From: Scheffersomyces stipitis CBS 6054
Taxonomy: Eukaryota; Ascomycota; Pichiomycetes; Serinales; Debaryomycetaceae
Assembly: GCF_000209165.1 (NCBI RefSeq)
Contig: NC_009043.1
Location: 1,641,001-1,705,000 of the forward strand
Reading direction: 5' to 3'
DNA: 64,000 bases
Positions 39,001 through 49,752 of this stretch are shown in pieces. Made by a program: the position numbers and the translations under genes. A model generated the notes under the pieces. It worked only from the letters and a program-made list of their open reading frames with translations, ran no database searches and had not been told where the DNA came from. How positions within the stretch are numbered: the first letter of the stretch is position 1; the number at the start of each line of letters is the position of its first letter.

Positions 39001-41650
39001 ATTTTGGCTTAAAGAGGTTTAAAGTAAATATGAACTGCAACTGGGAGAGTTGGAGACAACCCGGTATCGATATTGAGTTCTGATGTCCACTTTCTACTAT
39101 ATGATTGTTTCTAAATCATTAAGCACGGCACCAATGTGTTGCTCCGGATATTGGGTAAGTTCTCCGTCTTTGATATTCGACAAACCATGGATGCCGGAAC
39201 TAGACACAAATGAAAGCAAACGGTTTTTCTACACTGTTCTGGCGCTGATCAAAATTTGAAAATCTGGTCGTAATTGACTTCCCATATATTGGGGTCGACA
39301 GTACAGTCAGGTAATAACTGTACAGATGAAAATAATAATGTTTATAATAATTGTTATATTCTTTTGTGATTCTGCCTGTAGATATTCTCCTCATACTTAA
39401 GTTAGTTATTGTCGCGGAAAACCAGAGTAAAACCTTGTTTCACAGTGGTTTTCTTTGCATTGCAATGCTCGAAGGTCTCCCCTAGGTCGAAACCTTAAAA
39501 TGCGGTTCTCAATTTCATCCATTGTACTGTTGTTGTCGAATGGCGGAGGGAATGAACAACAGCTTGGAACACAGCTAAAAATCCAGCTAGGTTTTGGTAT
39601 TATGACGACATATGTACGTGTATGCAGGTTGGGATTTATTACCCGTGTATCGTGCCTGTAGCCATCCCAAATTGGAAATGGTGCAGTATATGTCTGAGAT
39701 TGAAATTGTCTGTCTGAACTGGCGAGAATTATTTTTCTGGTGGTGTACAGGACAACATCTTCAGTAGCAGTCCTCCGACGGAATATAAGATTGGTTGCTG
39801 TAGTTTGGAATCCCGTTGCAGACCTGGATGGTACAAAATTGAAACTCAACCAGGTGGATTAACCTGGAATCTCTCAAATCTCTCTGGGATCAACTTCCAT
39901 GTGAATGGAATCCATCGCGAGCAAGCTTTTTGCCATATGACAACTGTCCGCTTACAGTATGCTGTGAAAAAGAATTTGATTATAATTATTTGGCCAACAT
40001 TATCAGTGTACATCAAACGTGCATTCAAGTTCACAGGCAGTAGCCTCAAATTAGTGGGCATCAAGTATTTATTTTTTTGCTGGCTTCAAGTATGATCCAA
40101 ACGATATTCCGCAAGAGAAGCCAATTGCCAGATCAGAGTTGGGTACTCGTTTTTTAGAGGGCTTTTGGTAGACGGCGATAGCAATGTAGATCTCTACGGT
40201 AGTGACCGAGGAAGAAAGTGAACCAATATTTAATATTAGAGTTTAGCTGAAAATTGTAGACGAAAGTGTAACGGTAGCCGATTGTAGTTTGGCTTGCCTC
40301 GTATAGGCACCCAAAACTCATCGATTCAAACCATTGCCAACCTACAGTCTCTACAGATTCTACAATGATGCTGGCAGGGCTCACTCTCGACTAAGAGAAG
40401 TTCTACAGGCTCTTGCTCAGACGATACATGCTGCTACCGATTGTTCTATCGTTATATAGTTATGCCCGAGTAACAGCAGTACAGAAAGGTGAAATGTTAG
40501 TACAATCAGAGCCCATTCAATGCATATGAGCCAAGAAGGCTACTATGTCAATTGAAGTGATTGGGATGAACCATTCCAACAAGTTCAATAACTCCACTAT
40601 TTGAGCCTTATCTTAGCACGGCTTTGGGGACAAAAGAAGTCTCTTACAATAGTGGTGGAGATGGATTTCCACACATTGACATTTGCACTCAGTATCCACC
40701 ATGTGGAAAGACGTACGATCCGACAATTTTTTGCTACCCCTTTTAATTTCTACGATGAACTTCCAGAGAACGAGCCAACCAATAAAAATAGGCTTTCGAG
40801 TCTGATCCTCCACAAGGCATGTCTAGAAGATGAGCGATGATAATATTGTCGTTTCCCAGCTGCACAAGGCTTGAAGTGCAACTGAAAACTGCGACACGAG
40901 AGCTTGTTTCAAGTTTTTTACGTTTCCGATAATTGAAACTTGTGGAAGTATGCCACTCAGGTTTCTGGAAAATTAGGCGTTAAGTGATAGACAAATTTTT
41001 TTGTCTGATTTTCAATTTGATTTACATTTTCATTTTCATTTTCTAATTTTCGGGCTTTCACGAATTGGCGGTGATAATATTTGAAAGAAATGTCACGCCA
41101 TCAGAGCCGGAATGTTATTGGTGGGATAATGTGAGTTTGACGTGACTCAAGGAATTGCGAAAGGTTAACATTGACAGGTCGGTGTTAAGAAGCATCGCTT
41201 GCTTACACTTGATCCACCTCGGTGAAAATGTCTTGATCCACACTGACTTTTTCGTATCATTTATGTATTAGTCATGCACATCCATTCATACATTGCATAC
41301 GCATCATAATCAAATGATTTATTTTTTCACTTCCTGGTTCTTATAGACAGACTTTCTAATAATTTTTTTTATTTTTGGGGTTGCTGTACAATCCAAAAAA
41401 TGTACATGAAAACTACAATACTTTAATAGCAGTGGCCCCCATTTGTCTTGACTGTAGTAAATAACTTCTTCGATTTTTTTATATATTTCATAGCTACTAC
41501 TATTTTTCTGTTGTTCCAAATCGAAATTGGGTTAGAAATACTGGAAGTAATATATAACTTTGTACCTGTTCCATTTCAGTCCTAATTTTTCTGATTTTAT
41601 TTTGCCCAAAAATATTTTTGTTCTGCCACCGGTGAGATTTAAATCATAAC

Positions 41651-42717
41651 ATATATTTATATTATATATATACGAGAGTACCAGGAATCACAACTTTTCC
41701 AGCTCATCTCCATACTTTTGAAAGTGTTGCTCCTCTCGGTACATCAGCACAGACCTTCCTAGCATCGGCTATTTTCACCATTAGCCGCATATCGTTCTCA
41801 CGGCCTCCATCTTTGACCAGAACCAAACGTCCACCTTGAGTTCTCGGAAGAATCGTCCCAAAGAACCAAAATCAACCTTCGAATCACGCCAATTCGACTC
41901 CACCGTCTGAAGCACGAAGTATCTATACTAGACCGTTGAAATCGGGAGTCTTTGTCCAACAAACACAGCCAATTTCATCCTCCAGTCCATCTCAGCTTCC
42001 AGAGCCCGTTCTCAAGCTGACTTTGTTCGTGTGTTGATTCCCGCTTAGCCATATACATCTTCAACTAGCTCCGACTAGCTCCCACCGGTAATCCCAACCA
42101 TAGAAAGAGCTTATATCGCCGGCAAAGCTATCTTAGCCCCCAATTACCCCCCAAAACGCACTTGGCTAAAGCGCAGAAAAAATTTCGAAGCAGAATCCAC
42201 CCTCACTCTTGCGGAAAAAAAATCCAGTCTCACTGTTTTTTTGATATCTTGAATAATTGTTTGTTTATTTGCGGTTGCTAGCACTTCAGTCTGGTTCACA
42301 GCAAGACATACACAGATATCCACAAGAGCCAGCAGTCACGTTCCTCGATCCTCTGCCCCAGCTTGTAATAGCCAGTTCAATTGTTGTAAACAAATACAAC
42401 CTTGAGTACTCGCAAAGTGTACCTCATTGGAAAACAACAAAGAGTAATAACAAACAACAATAGTAGTACAAGTAGTGTTACCTATAATATCTCAGTGTTA
42501 CTTACAGCATATCGTTTCGAACGCGTTCTTCCCGATCCCTTCAGTCATTTCCCTAGCACGGTAGCTGAACATCATCATCTGATCGTATTGATCGTCTAGT
42601 GGTATCGTAGTTCAAGAGAAGTTGGAAAATCTGTAGAAATCTTTTTTCCGGTCATCTGAACACATTTATTCCTGATATCTTGACTGTATTCATTCCTTCA
42701 TCTGACACATCTCCATT
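41651..42717 (+). promoter_or_regulatory. EFG1: EFG1 core promoter and long AUG-free 5' leader (inferred)
   Basis: A TATA-rich stretch at about 41651-41672 is followed by about 1 kb of C- and T-rich sequence up to the EFG1 ATG. No ATG occurs on the plus strand from 41409 to 42717, while about two dozen occur on the minus strand between the TATA stretch and the start codon. This is the pattern expected of a long leader scanned by ribosomes. A palindromic GAACGCGTTC lies at 42519-42528. C. albicans EFG1 is known for a long leader, so the arrangement may be conserved. The transcription start is inferred. Confidence 0.6.
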
Positions 42718-44223
42718 ATGAACGGCAACTTCAACAACGGCTTGCAACAGACGTCGGCCACGGCCCAACAGTATCCTTCACAGCCGTACGGCTCGTACTA
42801 TATCCAACAAGGCCAACCCCAAACGACGCAGTCGATACAATCCACAGGGCAGCAGACCCAGCAGCAACAACAAGTGCAAGGTCAGCAGCAAGCACAACAT
42901 CTGCAGCTGCAACAGCCGCAAACAGGCGCGTCTGCGTCTGATTATTATGTCCGCTACCAGACGTCGTACGGTGCTGCTCCACCAAACTACTCCATGTACC
43001 AGCAATCGATACCAGGCCAGTTGTCGCAGCCTCAGCCTCAGCACTACAACCAGATGGCCTCGGCACAGACCGGCGCTACCACTGCCTCGTCCTACGGGTC
43101 AGCAGCGGCTGCTGTAGCTAGTTCCAGCGTTGGAACGACGTCTAACACCCAATCTACGCCAATTCAGGACACCATCAACTCCTCCAGCAACTCCACTGTT
43201 AGCCAGTATCAGCCTCCGGGAATCAGACCCCGTGTCACCACCACAATGTGGGAAGACGAGAAGACGTTGTGTTACCAAGTAGATGCCAACAACGTCTCAG
43301 TTGTCAGAAGAGCCGACAACAACATGATAAACGGTACCAAGTTGTTAAACGTAGCCCAGATGACGCGTGGTCGTCGTGACGGGATCTTGAAGTCGGAAAA
43401 AGTTCGTCACGTCGTCAAGATCGGATCCATGCATTTGAAGGGAGTTTGGATTCCCTTCGAACGAGCATTGGCCATGGCACAACGAGAAGGTATTGTAGAT
43501 TTGTTGTACCCCTTATTTGTTCGTGATATAAAGCGAGTTATACAATCAGGAGTAACTCCTAGTGCTAGCAACGCTGCTTCTACTGGTGCTGCATCTGCTG
43601 CTGCTGTTAGTTCGAAGGCTACATCGACACCAACACCAGCTGTGCAACCTTCGCTCAACAGCTTCTATCTGCAATATGGTCAGCAATATGGCCAACAGTA
43701 CTCTGCACCACAAGTCAACGGTACAGCAGGTACTGCCTCCGCTGCATCTGCAAGTGCCACCACTGCTGGTGCATCTACGGCAGGAACCTCTGCTACGGGC
43801 CAGCAATCGCCACAGCAAGCCACATCGTCTACCGCTACTACCGACAGCTATCAACAGCAGCAACAGTTGCAGTTTCAACAGCAGGCCCAGCTGCAAACTC
43901 TTCCCCAGCTGCAACAACAGCAGGTTTATGGCTACCAGCAACCATACTACGCCGCCTCGTCTGGAGCCCCTAACCAATACTATCCATACAACCCTACTGC
44001 TGCTAGTTATTCCAGCTACGGGAACCAGCCGGTGTATTCGCCTTTTGGCTACGTGAATCCCGTGCCTCCCCAAATGCCTCACCAAGCTCAGCAGCCTCAT
44101 CAGCAGCAGCCACAACCAGCCCTGTTAGGTCAGACTAGCTCGCTAGCACTGGCTCAAACTTCTGCAGCCAATGGTAGTGCTGTTGCTTCTTCTGATGCTG
44201 CTAGCAAGAAGGAAGAAAAATAG
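42718..44223 (+). CDS. EFG1: APSES transcription factor Efg1
   Basis: The 501-residue product has the Efg1 plan: a Gln-rich N-terminus, an APSES DNA-binding domain at about residues 174-277 ([65 protein letters not shown]), and a long Gln/Ala/Tyr-rich C-terminus. Efg1 is a nuclear regulator of morphogenesis and phenotypic switching in Candida; it binds TGCAT-type sites and forms condensates through its Gln-rich prion-like flanks. Several CTG codons fall inside the Gln-rich regions (for example CAT-CTG-CAG-CTG near residue 61), which would be serine in this clade. The ATG is the first in more than 1.3 kb. Confidence 0.95.
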   Translation: MNGNFNNGLQQTSATAQQYPSQPYGSYYIQQGQPQTTQSIQSTGQQTQQQQQVQGQQQAQHLQLQQPQTGASASDYYVRYQTSYGAAPPNYSMYQQSIPGQLSQPQPQHYNQMASAQTGATTASSYGSAAAAVASSSVGTTSNTQSTPIQDTINSSSNSTVSQYQPPGIRPRVTTTMWEDEKTLCYQVDANNVSVVRRADNNMINGTKLLNVAQMTRGRRDGILKSEKVRHVVKIGSMHLKGVWIPFERALAMAQREGIVDLLYPLFVRDIKRVIQSGVTPSASNAASTGAASAAAVSSKATSTPTPAVQPSLNSFYLQYGQQYGQQYSAPQVNGTAGTASAASASATTAGASTAGTSATGQQSPQQATSSTATTDSYQQQQQLQFQQQAQLQTLPQLQQQQVYGYQQPYYAASSGAPNQYYPYNPTAASYSSYGNQPVYSPFGYVNPVPPQMPHQAQQPHQQQPQPALLGQTSSLALAQTSAANGSAVASSDAASKKEEK

Positions 44224-47200
44224 AGTGAAAAGTTCAAGCCGGAATCATAAAGAGAAGAAATCAAAGATACGAAAGGTCTAATGGTTTTTGTGATAGAGCT
44301 ACTACTTTGTAATATACTTTTATGAATACCGGCCATGAATTTTTCAAAAAAAATTATTGTTGTGGTTTATCTTCAGCATGATTTCTGGCATTGCTCTTGA
44401 TTGCAACCGCAACCCTCCCGTTAATTCCTAGTCATACACTCCTCGTCTACCAGAATTGCTAGCAGAAGAGAGAGCTTCGTTCCACCAACTGTACATTTTT
44501 TTCTAAACAAAGATACTTAGAAGAGTTTTTGTTACGCTAGATCTATATTTTCATTTACTTGCTTCCCAAAATTACATTGCAGTACATCATTATAGTTGCT
44601 AATCCCTCGTTTTTGTTTTTGTTCCATTATGAGTATCCATTGTTTTACAACTAGTTCCAAGTTTGCTTTTGCTAATCTTCCTTCCTTTGTATTAAATAGT
44701 GTATTTATGTTCTATACTTGTCTTCATAGCGTAGCCAGAAGCGAATTATTACTCCTTACTTTAAAATTATTCATTAAACGATAATCTTCTTCAGAAACGT
44801 AGCCCTGACGCCTGCGCACACAAGCGGTGCAATGTGGACCAACTTGGCATATTATGTGCCCTAGTGGTTGCACCTACATCATGTGGGTAACAATGCGAGC
44901 AGCGTTTCGAAAACAGGTTTTTTGCGGCTAGCTCGCCTGTATCACACAAACTGTCTTTCTCGCCACCTCAAGCGACTTAGAGAGCCTCCTATAGATTAGG
45001 GGCAGTAAGGCGGTTATTGCGGTGGTATAAGTAAGGGGATCGTCGTTTACGAAACTGTGCTGCCCCCCAAGTGAAATCGCGATTGTTTCCAATGCACAAT
45101 ACAAGGTTTAATTAATAGGTTGCGTGAGCCCGCATGTATGCATGATGTAAGAAAATTTAATACGTTCGTGCAATTTTTAAAGTACCATCCCACATAAATA
45201 CGACAAGAAAATGCCAGATGGTGTACCTGACATGCCTTGTGTGTTACAGTGCATCAGAGCATGACAGAAGAGTATTGGCATTAATATTAGCGTTAGCATC
45301 AGCATGGCCTAGCATTCTTCGGTGCATCTCCAAATGCAAGTTTGCTCTCCCTTTAGCTTTCGCTTCTGTAATATTCCTCTAAACCTTATAGACAGCTACA
45401 AACATATTGCATAGACGTATTATTTACCTGAAGCCATGTATTACTTCGGCTGGGAGCACGATTTGCATAGCGATAATCAATGGAACCTGGCTCTAAACTC
45501 TGAGTCTAAATAGCTCAGCAATCCTACCCTTTACGCCAGAGAGATTAGCGGTTCTGAGTTTTGGGACCATGTAGTAGATAATTTTCCTTTTCACAAAACA
45601 GTTTATTTTTGCGCCGTAACAGACAAAAAAAAGTCATTGTCGTCTTCAAATAAGTCTAGCCCTTGCCCATCATACGAAATATGCTCATGTGACATCATGC
45701 CAGTCATCTTATGGCGTTTTGGATAAAGGCATTTGAGCCAATAGCGGCCCTCCAAAATTCATACGTCATGTGCAAGGGTCTCAGCTGCCGACAGACGCTG
45801 AATTACAGAATGCAACACGACTACTGCGGACTAGCCGTATCATATACATTCCCCGTACGCTATAGGAGTATAGTTTGTGGATTTTGTCTGTCACGGCATG
45901 TGGGCCTGTCTGCAACTAAGCACTGAGGCAGACAATTTGGAATACAAATTCCGGATTCATTATATATTGGGAATGTGTCCTTGTTTTGGTTCAACTTACC
46001 CTCCATAAATTAGGGTTCAGACTCGCATATTGGTCTGGTAGTATTTTCCACGCAGTGTAACACATTTTTGGGACGATCTCAGCTAATTACAAACCCCCCG
46101 TTAAGTATCACTCCATATTTGCCCCTGCTACGCCTCAAGTCGGAACTTTGTGCTTTGACTCAAGGTCGAAGGTAGAAGTTTGGCAAGGTTGAAGTTTCAA
46201 CGGTGTTTATTTTCATTGAGAACAAGCATTAAAATATGACACAGTCCTGTTAACCTGCGCTGGTACTTACAAAGTTTCCGGAATTATGCGTATACTCATG
46301 CAAAATGCACATGTTGAAGTACAATGTCATGTAAAGCTAACGCGGAGAGCTGCTCTTGGCTGAATATCTGTGAATTTATTAAGAATCAGACATATTTTCC
46401 CAGCGGTGAAAATTTTGAATACAGCTACCATCTTTTTCTCCTTTAATAACGAACGATTTTCTCGAGCACTATATGGCCCATTCAAATTCTTTTTTTGTAT
46501 CTAACTCCACTTAATCAAATAGATCAAGATAGGAAAGAAATGTCCTCGTGAATTCATCCTTCTTTTGATCAAACTTACCACAATTCAACTACTAGCCCAG
46601 TCCCTAGAGAATCCTTTATGAAGAAATGAAAGAAACATATATCCAGATGTTCTCAAAAGCGACTTAATATCATGAATAGCTCTAAGAGCTTTTCTATTCC
46701 AATCTGATGATATTTCCAAATTGAAAATGTTCAGGACTCAAGATTAGGTCGGTGGCACTTAGAACACCTATGAAATTCCAAGGTCATATCAAACAAATTT
46801 TGAGCAAATTAATGTTATTATTCAAAAGTGGAAGCAAACTGACTCCATCCAAATGATCTGAAATCCAGTTTGTTCAATTCTCAATTATATCCACTTGAAG
46901 TCTCAATCCTATTTGGAACATTCCAGTTCAATAAAATGATAGCCAGAAAGCTTCCTCGTTCCAGTTTGACATAGCAAGAGCTTGAATCTCTTTAAATCTT
47001 ATGGGTTGAAGATGTCCCATCTATAATGGGAACTCTGTCCACAAATAGCAAATTAGGCAATACTTCGCTTGAGCCAAATATGAAAATACCCCTTTGTTAA
47101 GAAGATTTGTCTCCAGTTACGTGCCTCCACCTACTGCCGCCTATTCTTTTAATGGAATCTTGCAAACTTCTTGCCATAATATCTAGAATAACTAGAACTC

Positions 47201-47890
47201 CTTGGACATCAGACTTGGTGGAGTTATTGAGATTTGAGCTTAGTTCGAAAGTGTTATATCGTTGATGTCAAGATCATTTGTTGAATATTCATATAAGTCT
47301 TCTTAAAATCCATGTGGATTTTATTAAAATTTTGGGAAATAGAAAAATGAATCATTCAACAGAATCCAGACCCAGATGTCATTAGATTAAGCTAATGGTT
47401 GTTGGCGAATGTGACTTTATCGTAGTCGTTCATTTCAAATTAGGCGATATCCACGAGTCCATATACTTTCATTTTCCAGCCTATTTCAGGCAAATAGAGT
47501 GGCAATTTCACTAACAAAGCACACCGATTTATTGCTAGGCTGTAATCACCCATAAGCGCCAGGCCAAAGAATTACCAATAAAGCTTTACCGGAGCGAAAT
47601 ACATAACTATTTTAGAGAGATCCAAGATTGCTTGCAGTTGGTAGATATTTAGTTTTTCTAGAAGGTGCTCAATATCGGTTCACTATTTTCAAACTTTTTG
47701 ACGTCAATAAAGATTAGGATTACTGTTCCCTATAGAATCTAAGGGTCCTATTACCAAGATAGATATAAACGGAAGCCATATAAACAGAATAACTAGGGTT
47801 TACAACTTTATTAGGAAAAAACGGGGTCACGTGACTTTTTTCTGCAATAAAACACTTATTAAAATAGAACCAGCCAATCAACAAGAAACA
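44224..47890. other. 3.7-kb gene-poor region downstream of EFG1
   Basis: No intact gene is supported up to the tRNA pair. The left part includes the EFG1 3' region, AT-rich. From about 46.7 kb the minus strand shows protein-like frames broken by stops, listed separately. GTCACGTGAC, a perfect palindrome, is at 47826-47835. Confidence 0.55.
47100..47679 (-). pseudogene. possible decayed protein-coding segment
   Basis: On the minus strand one frame reads 35 codons (47575-47679), stop TAA, then 43 codons (47443-47571), stop TAA, then shorter open pieces; a second frame is open for 56 codons (47100-47267). The pieces look protein-like, for example TDIEHLLEKLNIYQLQAILD and KSDVQGVLVILDIMARSLQD. 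Leucine spacing suggests helices or leucine-rich repeats. I cannot name a parent family. Open pieces of this length can occur by chance in AT-rich DNA, so this is a suggestion only. Confidence 0.25.
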
Positions 47891-47962
47891 TCCGTGATAG
47901 TTTAGTGGCTAGAATTACCGCTTGTCGCGTGGTAGACCGGGGTTCAATTCCCCGTCGCGGAG
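47891..47962 (+). tRNA. tRNA-Asp (anticodon GTC)
   Basis: A 72-nt cloverleaf starts TCCGTGATAG and ends TCGCGGAG. The acceptor stem pairs TCCGTGA with TCGCGGA (one G-T pair), the anticodon GTC is at 47924-47926, and the B box reads GGTTCAATTCC. No intron. It lies 8 bp before a tRNA-Gly in the same direction. Confidence 0.96.
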
Positions 47963-47970
47963 TTTTCGTT

Positions 47971-48041
47971 GCGCAAATGGTTTAGTGGTAAAATCCAACG
48001 TTGCCATCGTTGGGCCCCCGGTTCGATTCCGGGTTTGCGCA
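47971..48041 (+). tRNA. tRNA-Gly (anticodon GCC)
   Basis: A 71-nt cloverleaf starts GCGCAAATGG and ends TTTGCGCA. The anticodon GCC is at 48003-48005 and the B box reads GGTTCGATTCC. A TTCTTTTT tract right after the gene can end Pol III transcription. The 8-bp spacer from tRNA-Asp (TTTTCGTT) has only a four-T run. Confidence 0.96.
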
Positions 48042-48505
48042 TTCTTTTTGCTTCTTGATACTATATGGAATTGTTTTAATCGTTCTTGGAACACTTCTGG
48101 TGTAGCTTGTTTAAATTATAGAACTTGAGACCAATTTGTGTGAACGACTGCGTTTGCGCCCATATAGTAGACTTTTTTGGTGTATGAAGCCTCAATTTAA
48201 GGAAAAAAATCCATAAATATAACCCGAAAGGAAGTAGTCAAGGCTGCGTGGACAATTAACCACTGGTGACCACCTTATGGTTCATACTTTGTCTGGGTTT
48301 GGTATCTTTGAGCCTGCTATATAAGAAGTTCATGCCTTGATTATAAATGTCCGATGTCGGCTCTTATCTGGCTGCACTAACAGGCCACGACATTTTGTCT
48401 ATATAAGGGACAATTTCAATAAATGAGTTAACAATTTTAAACCTCCTGCTCTTTGCCAATTGACTCTCAATTTTTGTCATATTCTATCTTTTGTTTGACC
48501 AGAGA
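48042..48505. promoter_or_regulatory. upstream region of the CREG-like gene
   Basis: TATATAA at 48318-48324 and TATATAAG at 48400-48407, the latter about 100 bp before the ATG, are candidate TATA boxes. No other gene is seen. Confidence 0.5.
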
Positions 48506-49285
48506 ATGCGCTACTTGTCAGTTTTATCAATTCTTGTTCTCATTGCCAGCTCCGTTGGTTATCCTGTGGAAAACGGAAAACCTCAATTGGTTCTTTCTAC
48601 TAAGACTAATAATGTTAAATCTGAAAACGACAATTCCGCCAGAATTGAACGGATTCCGGACCAAGTCGAGGGGGCTCTGGTAGCCCGGACTTTGGTAAAG
48701 CGGGAGTCTCTTACCAATCTCAACACCATAAAGAAAATCAAACGTAAGGACGGTTCTGTTCGTAGCTTGCCCGTTTCTGGGATGGAGTACTATGCAGACT
48801 GTGACGAAAGTGGGGATCCTTACCTCCTCCTAGTAGACATAGGGTCGTCGTTCCAGAATATCCTCAAGGGCTCGGACTATTCCTTAACTATCAGAGCCGG
48901 TGATCATCCGCTGATCGAAAACGTAGATCTCAATTACCCCGGAAGTATCGCAGCCTCTCCTGCTGGTTCTCCACGAGTTCAATTGTCCGGAAGGCTTGTG
49001 CAGCTCACATATACGAGTCCCTTCGATCCAGAGTTGATCAAATTGGAAAGATGTTTCCTTCGAAGACACCCTGATGCCCAGCTTTGGCTTCCTCACAATG
49101 TGGTTTCCCCGCATTCGTCGCACTGGTTCAGGTTTGAAGTCGATGATGTCTACTTTGTTGGAGGTTTTGGATCGCTGGCATATATCGGTGAAATCGATGC
49201 TGATTTGTACCACTCGGTAAGCCCATTGCCAGACCCCGACAACTCGGGCCCACTTTCTGGGGATGACTCCGAAGCTTTGCTTTAA
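48506..49285 (+). CDS. secreted CREG-like / FMN-binding split-barrel protein
   Basis: From the ATG at 48506 the product has 259 residues. The first 18 or so (MRYLSVLSILVLIASSVG) form a signal peptide, so it enters the secretory pathway. The C-terminal half has the CREG/pyridoxamine-oxidase-like barrel pattern: GRLVQLT, ERCFLRRHPDAQLWLPH and WFRFEVDDVYFVGGFGSLAYIG split across the segment near residues 175-235. A KR dipeptide near residue 65 could be a Kex2 processing site. Animal CREG is a lysosomal or secreted glycoprotein lacking clear enzyme activity; fungal members are uncharacterised. The frame extends five codons upstream without an ATG. Confidence 0.75.
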   Translation: MRYLSVLSILVLIASSVGYPVENGKPQLVLSTKTNNVKSENDNSARIERIPDQVEGALVARTLVKRESLTNLNTIKKIKRKDGSVRSLPVSGMEYYADCDESGDPYLLLVDIGSSFQNILKGSDYSLTIRAGDHPLIENVDLNYPGSIAASPAGSPRVQLSGRLVQLTYTSPFDPELIKLERCFLRRHPDAQLWLPHNVVSPHSSHWFRFEVDDVYFVGGFGSLAYIGEIDADLYHSVSPLPDPDNSGPLSGDDSEALL

Positions 49286-49752
49286 TGTAAATTTGTTTAG
49301 TGCCTGGTATCAAAAAGCTCACACATTAGTCTAATATTGCAAATAATAAAACGTCTTCTGCAATTGGTAGAACACTCTCTGTAGGAACAAAAGCAACCCC
49401 ACGTCAAACGCAAACTTGACTTTAACAAGAAAACGGATAATCATATAGACTGTGCATATCTCCATGCTCAACCCTTTTTCCTTCGAGTTACCCCAACGCA
49501 CGGAAAAGGAGACACAAGATGGTATTACTTCGCATTACGTAAATCTTGATAATTGTGTTACCCCACAAAATCTGAATGGCTGCGGAAAATAGTTTTTCAA
49601 CACACTAGATCAACAATAGTGCTTTGTTCCAGCATCAACATGACCATATAAGAAGTCATGATTGGCCCCTTCTGTCAACAGTGTATCTCATTTGCTATAA
49701 TATTATACCAGTACAACAAGAACATTTTCCTTTTGTACAATATTTAACTTCA
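49286..49752. promoter_or_regulatory. upstream region of the phenol hydroxylase gene
   Basis: A CATATAAG stretch lies near 49645, about 100 bp before the ATG used. Two ATGs upstream (about 49640 and 49658) open short frames that do not join the gene. No other gene is seen. Confidence 0.45.

Larger units (their letters stand above)
32979..42717. other. 9.7-kb gene-poor region upstream of EFG1
   Basis: No intact, recognisable gene is present between AIM32 and EFG1. The longest ATG frames are 113 codons (37399-37740, plus) and 88 codons (33608-33874, minus), and none shows a family signature. Protein-like but broken frames occur at about 34520-34705, 35120-35394 and 36360-36830 on the plus strand. 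ATGCAT elements recur, for example a pair at 35731-35736 and 35741-35746 and one at 38058-38063. The last 1.3 kb lacks sense ATG and probably contains the EFG1 leader. A C. albicans-like large EFG1 control region is the simplest reading. Confidence 0.65.

Noticed and set aside
39406..39849. 147-codon minus-strand open frame in the EFG1 upstream region
   Set aside because: It has no ATG near its start (the first ATG is about 110 codons in), and the sequence shows no family signature.
32979..47890. Centromere or retrotransposon cluster as explanation for the gene-poor region
   Set aside because: I found no long terminal repeats, no reverse-transcriptase or integrase motifs and no large inverted repeats, and EFG1 in the middle gives a simpler explanation.
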